This document shows, in pieces, positions 1 through 11,330 of a DNA stretch of 64,000 bases (its first letter is position 1; every line of letters begins with the position of its first letter). The notes beneath the pieces were generated by a model. That model was not told where the DNA came from. It saw only the letters and a list, made by a program, of their open reading frames with translations, and ran no database searches. The DNA is from Cryptomeria japonica (lineage: Eukaryota; Streptophyta; Pinopsida; Cupressales; Cupressaceae), in NCBI RefSeq assembly GCF_030272615.1, contig NC_081408.1:339170793-339234792 (forward strand), given 5' to 3'. The position numbers and the translations under genes were made by a program.

Positions 1-802
1 AAAAAAAAGATGAAATCAAAAGAAAACCAAGACTCGACACCAACATCCACTGTAGTCCTCAAGTTTAGTGTCTCTTGTCACTTGTATAAGTCGAATTTTG
101 ATTGTGGTCACAATGTTTACTTTCACAAAAAGGATAGATAGCACTGAACCATATGTTGTCTGAGTCTGTTGAAAGATTTGATTTGTTGAAGCCCATTGTT
201 GCTGCTGTGTCCCATCTGAAACTGACTGAATCCATGAAGCTGATACTTTATTGCGAAGAAAATGAAACTTTATTGCGGACTGGCGATGCAGATGTTGCTT
301 TATTGCGGATTGTGCACAAATAGACTGAAGAAACTGTACTCCTCAAAACATGTGATGTTCTTAGTTCCACACCCATTACTAGACATAGGATTTGCTTTAG
401 CCATAGATAGGATCTGATTTATTATGGATGGAACGGGAGGTTTATTATGAACGACTAACCAATCTTGGGTAGATCAATAACAAGCCATGATGGGAATGGG
501 TAAGTTTATTGTGAGTGAATAGGTTGTGAGTGTGTGCAAAGTGAAACGATGAAAGTGAATCCTGAAGGAGGGAGGAGCAATGTCTCTATGCATGGTGTTG
601 GTGACCCAGTTTTCACCATGGTACTTGCCTAGGGCGCCACCAAAGTGGTTTTCACTGTTGGACGAAATTATTTCTCTTTACTTTTTTGATTTTTTAATTT
701 TTTTTGTTGTCACAAGGCGCCTGTTTGCCAGGTTTTCACCAAGTAACGATTTTTTTGTTTTTATAATTTTTTTGTATTTTTGAATTAGGATATCCCGAAG
801 AG
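1..802 (-). other. 3' non-coding region of element A
   Basis: It is homologous to 37862-38660 of element B. Immediately after the integrase-tail stop (minus strand) lie three GTGAAAAC-plus-hairpin modules (about 589-745), then six TTTATT strings on the plus strand (AATAAA on the element strand) between about 248 and 512, several in the context CCGCAATAAAG. No coding potential was seen. Confidence 0.7.
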
Positions 803-1507
803 CTATGTGTAGAACTTGCGAAGGTGCGTGCTGTTGATAGGATCCTCCAAAGGTTCACCTTCTGTAGTTGAGAGCTGATATGCCCTAGATCCATATACCG
901 CTGTGATGATGTAAGGACCAAGCCAATTTGGTTCGAACTTGCCCTTCTTCTCTCTATCTTGTTGATTTTTGAGGTTTTCTCTGACAACCAAGTCACTTAC
1001 CTCAAATGTGCGAGGCTTGAATTTATGATTGTAACTGCATTGTTCCTTGAGCGAATGATGTGTATCTTGAGTGTCTGTCTTCCTTGATAAGGGAACTGAG
1101 ATAGAATTACTAGTGTGCAGACTACACAAGCCCATATGCATGTCACCTGAAGAAGTTTGGGCATCCCTAATAACAAAGTCCTTTGAGGAAGCTCCATTAA
1201 AGGTCCATGATGTATCACCAGAAGGAAATGGATGTGTTGAACAAGTGGATGAGTGATGAAGGCTTATGATTGTGAAAAGAAGTGAAAGTAGGATAGCATG
1301 ATGGAGACTTAGGATCAACAAGTGTGCTTTTTGGCTTGAGATTGTAGAACTTTTGCCCCCAGTTATTTTGATATTAGGAGAGATCAACTCTTGCTCTTTT
1401 TGCTTCATATGATTTTTATCCTTGACTTTGATTAGTGTAGAGTCCAATAGCTTTTGATTTTGATTTGGACTAAAGGAATTTTCTTTAGTTTTGACTTTTA
1501 GTTTTTT
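803..1507 (-). pseudogene. Element A chimeric tail: unrelated Ser/His-rich segment fused to integrase C-terminus
   Basis: The last ~75 residues match the integrase C-terminal region of element B, including the GPY-type segment WLGPYIITAVYG and the terminal LRKFYT. The preceding ~130 codons have no counterpart in B or C and no domain I recognise; they are rich in Ser, His, Thr and Leu. The reading frame is the same as that of gag and protease further upstream, separated only by a TAG near 1508. The RT, RNase H and integrase catalytic core that should lie here are missing. This could be a selected non-autonomous architecture or a deletion with filler that stayed in frame by chance. Confidence 0.7.
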
Positions 1508-2614
1508 CTATTCATAGCTTGATTTTTCATCCCCAATGAGTAAGGGCTTTTGTAATTCTTGTTGATCCAAGTCTGGAAGTGTAGTGGAAATGGAATGAGT
1601 GGATGAAATGGTAAAGCTATGTGAGTTCTCAAGAGGGTTGGCAATACACTCAATAGATTCTTCGTTGGAACCACTCTTAGGACTATTGATATCAAGAGTT
1701 GCTTGCACCACTAGAGGAGATTTGCATTCAGACTTAGTAGCCACAACACTAGGTGCTTCGTACCCAATTCCTTGCAAATGATTTATAGATTGTTCTTGTT
1801 GACTGAATACCTTAGGAGATAGTGGGAGTTGATCAACATGAAAAATATACTCACCACATCCTAGGTCTTTAATCTTGAAATTTTCTTTGATCTCTGCTTG
1901 TTTTGATGTAGAAGCTTCCAAGGATTCTGGATCCACATATGCCGATGAAGGAATAGCTTCTCGATTGACTGGTATTGTTATTTCTGACCGAGGTTGCAGA
2001 TTGTTGCAATATATGAATGGATTTGGATCCGCTTTGATGGTCACTTCAACTCCATTGTGTGGAAACTTGATACATCGATGATATGTAGATGGGACTGCTC
2101 TCATCTCATGAATCCAAGGACGTCCTAGAAATATGTTGTATGTGAGATCAAGGTCTAGGACTTGACAAATCACATCTTTTGTAACTGGCCCAACTCTGAG
2201 AGGTAAAATGATTGTGCCCTTGGATGAATGCTCTTCATCGTCATATGCCTTGATGGTGATTTGGTTTTTTGAATTTACAGCTTTATCAGAATATCCCAAT
2301 TGTTTAATGGTGCTCAATGTACAAATGTTTAGACTAGCTCCTCCATCTATCAGGACTCGCTTTATTCGATGTTTGTGTATGAAGGCTTCAATATGTAATG
2401 GTGCAGTATGTGGCTGACTTACGGAGGCGTCATCGGCTTCTATGAATGTGAGGGAATGTGGAACGGAAAGGTATCCCACCATGGCTTGAAACTGGTCCAC
2501 GTTCAGATCAGTAGGAACAATAGTGTCTCTCAAGATTTTGTCAAGAATAGCTTTATGAGCGGGGGATATGCGTAAGAGCTCAAGGATGGAGATGAGTGCG
2601 GGTGTCTTCCCTAA
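1508..2614 (-). pseudogene. Element A retropepsin (protease) region
   Basis: Aspartic protease of the Tat-type polyprotein. The active-site segment reads RVLIDGGASLNIC, as in elements B and C, followed by the conserved ILLGRPWIHEM-type motif (here IFLGRPWIHEM). The protein follows gag in the same frame after a TAG codon. It matches B for about 220 residues, then diverges at about plus-strand 1870 into a unique stretch ending at a TAG near 1508. The G-patch present after the protease in B and C is absent. Confidence 0.8.
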
Positions 2615-4915
2615 CTATTCTACAAGGTCATACTCAGGTTTGGTTGTTGAAGAAGCAGTATTTTTTGTGGAGGCATTTGGCAACGTAATTTTACCTCGAC
2701 GAGTTGTAACATGACATTTAGAGGTAGGTTCAGAAGAAGATCCAACACCTTTTAGGACAACCTTGGGTCTCTGAGGAGGATTCTCAGGATTTTTGTTCTT
2801 GATGGTAATAGTAGAGATATGATTGTCCATTGAGATGTGATTGATAGTTGAATCATAGTTATAGGGTGCTCTAGTATAGTTGGCCTGATCATCTGTGACT
2901 TTGGCTTTTCCCTTGTCATGCTTTGGGAATGGTTCCTTAAACATCTCATGTTCTTGATTAGATGAGTGTCCCTCAATCTCAATATCACCTCTATCAATGA
3001 GATCTTGCACAATGTTCTTCAGTCGATGGCAATTTCCTGTCTTATGACCCTTGCTTTTATGAAATTCACAATACTCATCATCATTCCACCAATTTGGTTT
3101 GACCTTTGGTTCATATGGAGGAAAATCTGGAACTGTGATCACTTTGTTTGTCACAAGCTTTTTGAAGACTGATTCAAGTGGTTCTCCCAATGGGGTGTAC
3201 TTCCTTCGTGGTCTAGAAGTTGTTTGAGTATTCACTTGATTGTTTGTAGAACTTGATCCCGAAAAGATGAATTTGGGTCGCACTGTGTTGGCATCAACAA
3301 CACCATCATTAACTGTGTTTTTGTTTTTATTCCAAAATCTTGGCTTGTCTTTTCCTTTAAAGTCATCTTTGTTTTCCTTGAATATCTTAATGACTCCTTG
3401 TTCAATTAGAACCTTTTATGTTGCTAAGCCTTTTTCAATGACATCCTTGAAGGTGGACAAACAAGCTTTCCTTAGATCATAGCCAATGTCCTTGTTAACA
3501 TTTTGAGTGAACATTTCTACCATTTGTTTCTGTGGAATTTCACAAGAGCATCTGCTAGCTAGATTTCTCCATCTTTGCAAAAATGATGCAAAAGACTCTC
3601 CCTCTCTTTGCTTGGTATTGCACAAAGTAGTGATTGATATGTCTGTCTCTATATTGTAGGAGAAATGTTGAATAAATGCCTCCGCTAAGTCACCCCATGA
3701 CTTAATACCAGGTGGTAGTTGGGAGAACCATTCCATAGCTTGATCACCTAAGCTTTGTGGGAACAATCTCATCAAATATGTTTCCTCTGCCGCTACCTCA
3801 ATGCAGGCTGTGAAAAATTGTCTTATGTGTGCCTTGGGGTCCCCTTTTCCTCTATACTTGTCAAATTTAGGTGTCACAAAGTGTGCAGGAAATGGAGGCA
3901 TTGGAATGCTCTTGTCAAATGGATAAGGACATATGTCTCTCATTGTGTATGTTGGTTTTGGTGTATTTATGTCCTCCATTTTCTTTTGTAAATCTCTGAT
4001 TTGTTGCTCCAAATTGCTCTTAGGTGGAGATCGACTTCTTGAAGCATACCCTATGTTTGAAGCACCAATTGGAGGAGGAGCATATTGCATATATGGATGA
4101 TATTGATCATACACATGTTCATATGGAGGAGGTCTATATTGATGCGGCATATATGGAGCACTTGGTATAGCTTCATGTTGAGGAACCCCATATCTATTTT
4201 GTGCATGTATACCATATTCTATAGGCATGCCATGTTCTATTGTGTTGCCCCCAAATTTGACACAGGGTTTCCTTGTGTCCAAATTTTGAGCATGCCTTTG
4301 AATATCCCATTGTTTTGGTGGTTGATCCTTAGCATTAGTATGTGATTGAGCATATTTGTCTACATAAGACTTCCATAATGGTCTACGAAGGTAAGTATCA
4401 TATGTTTGACCATGTGTATGTGGGACCTCTGGTTTTTGAAGCAAAGCTGATGGTGATTCAGGTACCATATGTGGTCCTCTATTTCCTCCACTATTAGGTC
4501 TCCTTTGATCCATATTGGAGTGAGGTTGTTGCAAAGGTCTATGTTCCATTATTTGAGACATGTCAAAATCATGAGGTATCTTGGCTCCACTTTGTGCCAT
4601 CATTTGTAAGAAGTATTGTCTATCCCTCCTCATTATTTCTTCAACCGATCGATTGAAATGGGGATTCATAATGGATTCTTCTACATCTGTTGAATGTATT
4701 GAAAAGTTGTCCACATTGTCATTGTGTGTAGCATTGTTGTTTGTAGTGTCTGCGTTTTCCACATTTGGAATGTTTCTATAAACATCCATGTCCGGCAATG
4801 TAGTGTGCTCAGGATTGAAAAATAAATCGTTATCATACTCATAAGAACTCATGTTTGTGGATTCTTGAGCCTCTTTAGCTTTTCTCCTAGATTTTTGAAG
4901 ACGGGTTTCAACCAT
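2615..4915 (-). pseudogene. Element A Gag
   Basis: Capsid/nucleocapsid precursor starting MVETRLQKSRR, as in B and C. A disordered, Asn/Pro/Tyr-rich N-terminal region is followed by the retrotransposon gag domain (the FFTACIEVAAEETYLMRLFP block and the MEWFSQLPPG motif), then a variant zinc-binding segment CEFHKSKGHKTGNCHRLKN. One TAA near 3414 replaces a Glu codon kept in B; a TAG at 2615-2617 separates gag from protease. Element B has TAG at the same place and element C has CAG. Apart from these stops the frame is open for 767 codons. Confidence 0.9.
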
Positions 4916-7449
4916 GAACTAGGTATTGACCAAGATGTGTGAGACTAGATGAAAAAATGGAAAGAGTATGGAAGACCAAGAGTTGTATGGAGTGAAAATG
5001 AATCTGAGGTGTACTTGCAATGTCCAAAGTGTAAGACCAAGTATGTATGTAGTAGAGTAGGTGTGACTTCCAAAGAGAGGATAGTTTCTCTTGATGAGGT
5101 AAGTTGACCTTGACTCTAAGTAAGACCAAATGAGACCCAAAGGTAAGAAACCTTGATGAGGGACCACTTAGCAAAGTGTTGTTGTATGTAGTGTGTTGAC
5201 AAAGTATGATGAGGACAAGCAAGTGACATTTTGACTCAAGTTTAGACAATTGTGAATGTAATGAGAGATGTAAAGCAATCATGGACTATGTGAGACCCAA
5301 AGATAGGTTGAATGCTAGATGAAACCTGAAGAAACAACCTAGGAAGCTCAAGTATTCCGAAACTAATTTCTCTTGTTTGCTGGACTGTAAAATTTTTCCA
5401 ATTTGTGAAGTTGTGACCAAATCTGAATGTTTGACTATTTTTCGTGACAAGAGGACACAATGTTGATGAGGACTCAATGTTTGCAAGTGTTTAGACTCAA
5501 AATGACTCCAAGAAAAGTGTGTTGTTTGATGTAAAGTTGTTTTGCATACACTTGAAGACACAAAAGACACAATATTTTGTTGTTTGGTCTTGAATGTTTT
5601 GAATGTTTAAAATAAGTCAAGCACAATTCTTATGGCTGGCCAAGACAATAGTTGTTGATCCCACATGGGGTTTTACCCCTGAGGCTACGCTATTTAGAGT
5701 GGATACTTAGATGCTTGACCTCACTGGCTCCACCCTCGACACTCACTTCTTGGGTCAGCCAAACATCAGTCCCCATGAAAACTCTCCATGGCGAACTTTG
5801 TATCTCTACTAAGAACTGTATGTGTGTGGGCCGCTACTAGAGGTCCGACCTCTTGCCCCAACAACTAGAAGGATTTGGGCTTCTAAAACAAAAAGGTGCT
5901 AGTAAGGGCATCCGCTCATGTGGCCATACATGCGGCACTTTTAGCTCTGTAAATACAGAAGGCTCCCAACTGGTAGGGGTTACGCCCTACAAATGATCAA
6001 ATAAATTTGATCAAACGGGTTTATGGGGAGACATAATGTCGGTATGAACTAATCAGCACACGTTATCCATAGTTTTCACCATGAATACAGTTGTTTATAG
6101 TGGTTCAGAAGAGGTGGGTTTTCCTCGCTACCACTTGGGTCGTTCTCTTCTCACTAGTAGTCCTAATGACCACACGGGAAGACAGGCCCTCTGAAGATTC
6201 AACAAAAAGAGCCTATTGCTCAAGACACAAAAGACAATGATTCAATTTTAGTGCACCAATTGAAGTGTTTGCTAGTCTATGAAAATAAGGCACACAATAA
6301 AAATCCAAAAACCCTTGCCAAGGATCTACAACAAAGATTTATTAGTAGTTTGCATTGTTTCAAATGATCACCCCTTCCTGCAAGCACACAAGTTAGGTAA
6401 ATTTTAGATCCAAAATACTTTGTGAAATAGGGGCCTTCAACAATGCGTTTTGTTGACCAATTCAAAGACATGATTCATCATTAAAAATAACACCTGTAAA
6501 ATTTCAAGAGATTTCCAAAAATGTAAGAAAATCCAAAAAATTTGCTAATTTACTCCAAAAATTAATTTTTTATGAAAAATCATAAAAAATTCATATAAAA
6601 TGCAAAATCGATCCAAAAAATTTGAAATTTTTACTGGAGAGTCTTTATGGTCTTCCAAACTTGCACAAAAAATTTTCTGCAACAAATCCAAGCAGTTTGT
6701 GAGATATGAGTAAAATAATGCAAAACCCTAATTTTCAAAGATCTGATTTTTGAAGAATAATTTTGCATCAAATTTAAAATAAAAAATAACAAATCCTATG
6801 TATAATTCTGAGAGATTTCCAAAAATGTAAGAAAATCCAAAAAATTTGCTAATTTTCTCTCAAAATTAATTTTTTATGAAAAATCATAAAAAATTCATAT
6901 AAAATGACAAATCAATCCAAAAAATCTGAAATGTTTACTGAATCTTTCTGATACTTTTTCTGACCTGCAAAAAAAAATTTATGTCAAAATTCGAAGCCGT
7001 TTGTGAGATCTGATCAAAATAAAGAAAAACCCTAATTTTTAAAGATCCAATTTTTAGGGAAATATTTTGCATTAAAATTGAATTCACAAAGAATAGATCC
7101 TATGTATAATTATGAGAGATTTCCAAAAATGTAAGAAAATCTGAAAAATTCTCTTATTTTCTCTCAAAATTAATTTTTTATGAAAAATCATAAAAAATTC
7201 ATAGAAAATGAAAATGTGCTCCAAAAATTCTAAATTTTGGATTGAGATCTCCTGATACTTTCTTCAACCTGCAAAAAAAATTTGGTGCAAAATTCCTAAG
7301 CTGTTTATGAGATATGATCGAATCTCTCCAAGATCTTGATTTTGTGTCCAAAACCCTAGCTGCACAAGGTTATTCTCCAAATTGTTTTACAAAATAGCAA
7401 TATAGGGTTAGAAAAATCTGCAAAAAACACAGATCTAAGAAAAATCCAT
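4916..7449 (-). other. Element A leader between primer site and gag
   Basis: Non-coding leader of about 2.5 kb. The part from about 4916 to 6480 is collinear with the leaders of B and C, including a GC-richer block at about 5640-6230 and an acceptor-like string CTTGCAGGAAGGGG (minus strand, near 6375) kept in all three elements. The part from about 6480 to 7420 is different: it holds a tandem repeat instead of the CGCGTCTGTG motif clusters seen in B and C. Confidence 0.75.
6508..7370. repeat. Three tandem ~304-bp repeats in element A leader
   Basis: The string GAGATTTCCAAAAATGTAAG starts at 6508, 6812 and 7116, giving a spacing of exactly 304 bp twice. Each unit goes on to TTAATTTTTTATGAAAAATC and ends in a segment with an AAAACCCTAATTTT-type string. 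The third unit is the most diverged and fades near 7370. The units are AT-rich and non-coding. Confidence 0.85.
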
Positions 7450-7467
7450 GTCCCACCAGGTGTGCCA
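7450..7467 (-). other. Primer binding site of element A
   Basis: Minus-strand TGGCACACCTGGTGGGAC, three bases inside the 5' LTR. It starts with TGG, as expected for pairing with a tRNA 3' CCA end, and aligns with the sites of B and C. The primer tRNA was not determined. Confidence 0.75.
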
Positions 7468-7470
7468 AAA

Positions 7471-8259
7471 TGTATATGGTGAAAATGGATAACAATAATA
7501 ACAATATTGAAAGGCTAAATGAATCCAACCACAAAACCCTAGCCTAACAATCAACAAAGATCCACCATAACATATGAAGATTACCTAAGACAATGCAAAT
7601 CACATGAAATCACAAAGATTATACCATCACATGTCCAATAGGGTTTTGATCTCCATTCTTCCTATCTCCATTGATCTTGCTTGATATATTTGCTCTCAGA
7701 TTTTATGTGCATAAGAGCTCAACAAAGAACGGAATGTGGTTGCAAGTAGGATCATAGTGTAGCAAAGTCTTCAAGATTGTCGATTAGGTCATTAGGATGA
7801 TTGATTAGGCTTTGATAATGAAGGAAGCATCTCCTTATATAGAAGACACTATATGAAATGGAGGGATAAGATTGAGAGGTGTAAAAGGAGGTCGGCTATG
7901 ATTAGAGGGTAGGTAAAAGAAATAATAAAATAATGAAAGGGGTAGGTAGTGTATGAATTAAGAGATGAATGACATGTGTCATGTGTAGAAAAAGATAATG
8001 AATTAATTAAATAAATAAACATTTATTTAATAAATAGAAGAAGTAGGATAATTAAATAAATAAAAATATTTATTTAATTTAGGAAAAGGATCATTTAAAT
8101 AAATAAATGTATTTATTTAAATGAGAAATAAGGCTAGAAGAGGATAAATGAATTAATTAAATAAATAAGGATTTATTTAATTAATAGAAGAATTAGGCTT
8201 AGATAATTAAATAAATAAAATATTTATTTAATTAGACATGACAATTTTGGGTGTCTACA
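7471..8259 (-). repeat. 5' LTR of element A (789 bp)
   Basis: Begins TGTAGACACC (at 8259, minus strand) and ends ACCATATACA at 7471, so it has TG...CA ends. U3 contains AT palindromes of the AATTAAATAAAT/ATTTATTTAATT kind. A TATATAAG box lies at 7834-7841 on the minus strand. It is similar to the LTRs of B and C over its whole length. Confidence 0.9.
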
Positions 8260-8260
8260 C

Positions 8261-9826
8261 AAGGAAGTGCTAGTGGACAAGAAGGTGAAGTTTGTAAAAA
8301 TAAAATTGAAAGGGACTGCCTTGACATAGTGGAACTATACCCAAGGAGAAAGGGTGAAGAAAAACGAGTCCATGATCAATTGATGGGACAAAATGGTAAA
8401 AAAATTGAATAACCAATTCTTTCCTACAGATTACGAGGTCCGAGTGTTCAAGAAGATGCAAAAATTGAAGCAAAAAGACATGGATGTGGCTACCTACACT
8501 GAGGAGTTTCATAAACTTAGTCTAAGGTCTAGGCATGTAGAGAATGAGAGGGAGAAGGTAGCTAATACCTGAATGGATTGAAGTTCAACATTCAAGATGG
8601 AATCAACCTCTTGACCCCAAGAATAGTGGATGAGTGTTTCCAAGTGGCCCTAAGGGCAGAAGAGAAGTTGAGAAGAAAGCATGAGCAACAAGGAAGAGGA
8701 AGAGGGAAAAAATTCAAAGGTAGGGGTAGTTTTAGAGCAAGAGGATAGTCCCAAAGGCAACAAGGTGAGTCTAGTGGTCACAATGAGAAAGGTGGGGAAT
8801 CAAACAATATAGGAGGCTTCAGAGGAAGGAGGCCTAATGGTAGAGGAAGGTCTAATGGACCAAGAAGGGGTTCCAACACCTTCTCTAGTAGGTGTTATAA
8901 TTGTAATAGTTTTGGGCACCCAACTTTCAAATGTCTTAAGAAACAAGAATCAAGTTCCCATAGTGGGGAAAGGAGGAACCAATTGGTGAAGCAAAAGATG
9001 GCCAAAGTGTGAACTCACCTTCTAGACCTGTTGATCCTAAAAGTGGAGAAAATTTGATGATGAGAAGAACACTTCTCAAGGTACCAAGCACTAAGAAACC
9101 ACCCCAAAGGAAGTCCTTGTTTAGGACCTCATGCAAAGCAAATGGGAAGGTATAGAAGGCAATTGTTGGTTCAGGTTCCACTGATAACCTAGTGTCCTTA
9201 GAAATGGTTGAGAAGTTAAAATTGAAAACAATCCCTTATCCCACTCCATACAAGGTGTCATGGTTGAATAAGGGTCAAAAAGCCCTTGTAAATGAACAAG
9301 ATTGGGTAGATTTTCATATTGGGGGGTATAAGGATAAAATCCTTTGTGATGTCATTCCCATGGATGCTTGCCATCTAATCTTAGGTAGACCTTAGAAGTA
9401 TGACTGAAAGGCACATCATGATGGTCAAAATAACACTTACACCATAGACAAAGATGGAGAATAATTCACCTTGAACCCCTTGTGGGATGAAGGGTCAAAT
9501 AAACAACTTGGGTCTAGTGTCATGGTAGTAGGGGAAAATGAGTTTTTGAAGACCTTCAGAGAAGAAGAAGGTCAAAGGTTTGCTTTGATTGCTAAGCCAA
9601 AGTACTGGTCAGTTTTGTCTACAAACAAGGGAGCAACCATCCATAGTGAAGTCCAAACCTTGTTGGATAAATGTAAGGGTATTGCGGTGGATGAGTTGCC
9701 TAGTAGATTTGATACCAAGTTCTACATTGCCTAATAAGGCTACCTATAAGATGACCCTTGCCCAAAATGAAGAGAATAAGACAAGTGCAAGAATTGTTGG
9801 ATAAGGGCCTAGTTAGAGAGAGGCCA
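8261..9826 (+). pseudogene. Chromovirus-type Ty3/Gypsy gag-protease relic
   Basis: The sense frames encode a gag segment (KVKIKLKGTALT-like, then MKKLNNQF-like and VATYTEEFHKLSLRS), an Arg/Gly-rich linker and a classical CCHC zinc knuckle, CYNCNSFGHPTFKC, at 8893-8934. The protease follows as IVGSGSTDNLVSLEM, in which the usual catalytic Asp before SGST is Gly. The relic ends near the start of RT (ALPNKATYKM-like). Several stops and shifts are present. Element A has inserted at its left edge. It belongs to a different Gypsy lineage from A, B and C. Confidence 0.8.
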
Positions 9827-11330
9827 CCATAGTGACAAGTTGACAAGTTCACATGAATTTGTATACGTGGATAGGATAATATCCCAAGATAGAATATAAT
9901 TTTCTCAAAGTTGTTGACTTTCTTAAGGAAAGTGATCAAGTGAAGAGCTAGTCATTACAAAATTTTCTCATTGTTGATATGTGGGTTATCATTGTAAATG
10001 ATATTATCCTTATGTAGATTCCAATGAAATAGCATTCATGTTCCCAAGTTGTGATTCTTTATGGAACAAATGAAAAAGGTAGATTCAAAGTCACAAGGAC
10101 TTCCAATGAAGTTAGAAAATGTGACTTCTACAAAGTATTTCAGAGATGATTTTCATGATCTCAACTTGAGGAATGGTCTAGGTAGATTTTGTTAAAGGTG
10201 CATCATTTGTAAATTCTATTCAGATATTATCTTTAAGAGGTGTAATGAGAATTTGACAGGTTTCAATATTCTTGGTGGTGATTTGTGGTTAGTTACAAAA
10301 GGTGGATATTTGATTGCATGCAAAGGAGTAACTTTCCAAGTTGGAGTTGGAGCGATTTTCCTTGAAGATCAAGTTGTTTGTGATTGCAGGATGACACAAT
10401 GCTCACTTTGACTAAATTGACGACCTGAACATTCTTTCAAAGAGTGTTTCCACTTATCTTTTTGAAAAAGTGACTTATATCACTTATTGTAATTAAGGTT
10501 ATAATTTGGGCTTTGTTTTTGTAAAAGTTAGGTTAATCCTAACTTGTCTTAAAAAAAAAGTAGTTATCGTAAGTAGTTAACTTAGGAAGCTATTCTAAGA
10601 GGTTACATAAATGGGTTAGATTAAGTTGTTAAAAGGTAGTTATTATTTCAAGCCTATATATACAAGGCTTTAGCATTGTAAAGGGGGAACTTTTTTACAG
10701 AGGGGAAACTTTGCTGAAATTCTAGGAGAAACTTGTAATGACATTTTGATTTGCACTATGTATAGAAAGGATTTTTGACTTGTATATTTCTAAAAGGATA
10801 ATGAAGAATACATCTTAGTTCATGTGTTCTAAATGTATTCATGTGTTATCATTATTGATTTCTTGTATGTCAAATTGGTAGTCTTTTTATGCATATGTGA
10901 TTTGTACGATTGATGTGATGATACACAAGCAACATTTTGTATCTTAGTTTGAATGTGTTGAAGTATCTTATCTCTGTGTATGTTGAGATTTGTCATTCTT
11001 CTTTACTATCATCTCATGGCTAAGCATATTATGTTATAAACTCCCCTTGTAATTTGTTGCAAATGTTGAGAAATCTCAGTTGATGTTCATATGTCTATTG
11101 TTGGGGTTTCTATTTTTTATTTCTTCTTAGTTTTATGTTTTCTCCTTTATGTACTTTCAGGTTAAAAGTACACAAATATCCCAAAATACCCCCATCATAT
11201 GAGGGAGTTGCCCCTCTCAAATGCAAAGGAAGATTGTAGTTTGATTGCAATCTCTCCAACTGTTGGAATAGTTGTCATTGATCTTTGGGCAAATAGGGTC
11301 ACTTTTGAAGGAGAATTCACAGTGACAAAT
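9827..11330. other. Non-coding stretch, probably an old LTR
   Basis: No open frame of note. TATATATA at 10655-10662, followed by AAGGCTTTAGCATTG and a T-rich region, resembles the promoter/R part of a retrotransposon LTR. I could not find clean TG...CA borders or a second copy in the window, so the assignment is tentative. Confidence 0.35.

Larger units (their letters stand above)
1..8259 (-). mobile_element. Element A: Tat-like Ty3/Gypsy LTR retrotransposon, internally rearranged, 3' end outside window
   Basis: Read on the minus strand it runs 5' LTR, primer site, long leader, gag, protease, an unrelated segment, the integrase C-terminal tail and a 3' non-coding region; the window ends before its 3' LTR. 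It is clearly homologous to elements B and C in gag, protease, integrase tail, leader block and LTR. Reverse transcriptase, both RNase H domains and the integrase core are absent. The remaining frame is continuous from gag to the integrase tail apart from three stops, so it looks like a structured non-autonomous derivative more than random rubble. It is inserted in a chromovirus-type gag at 8260. Confidence 0.9.
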
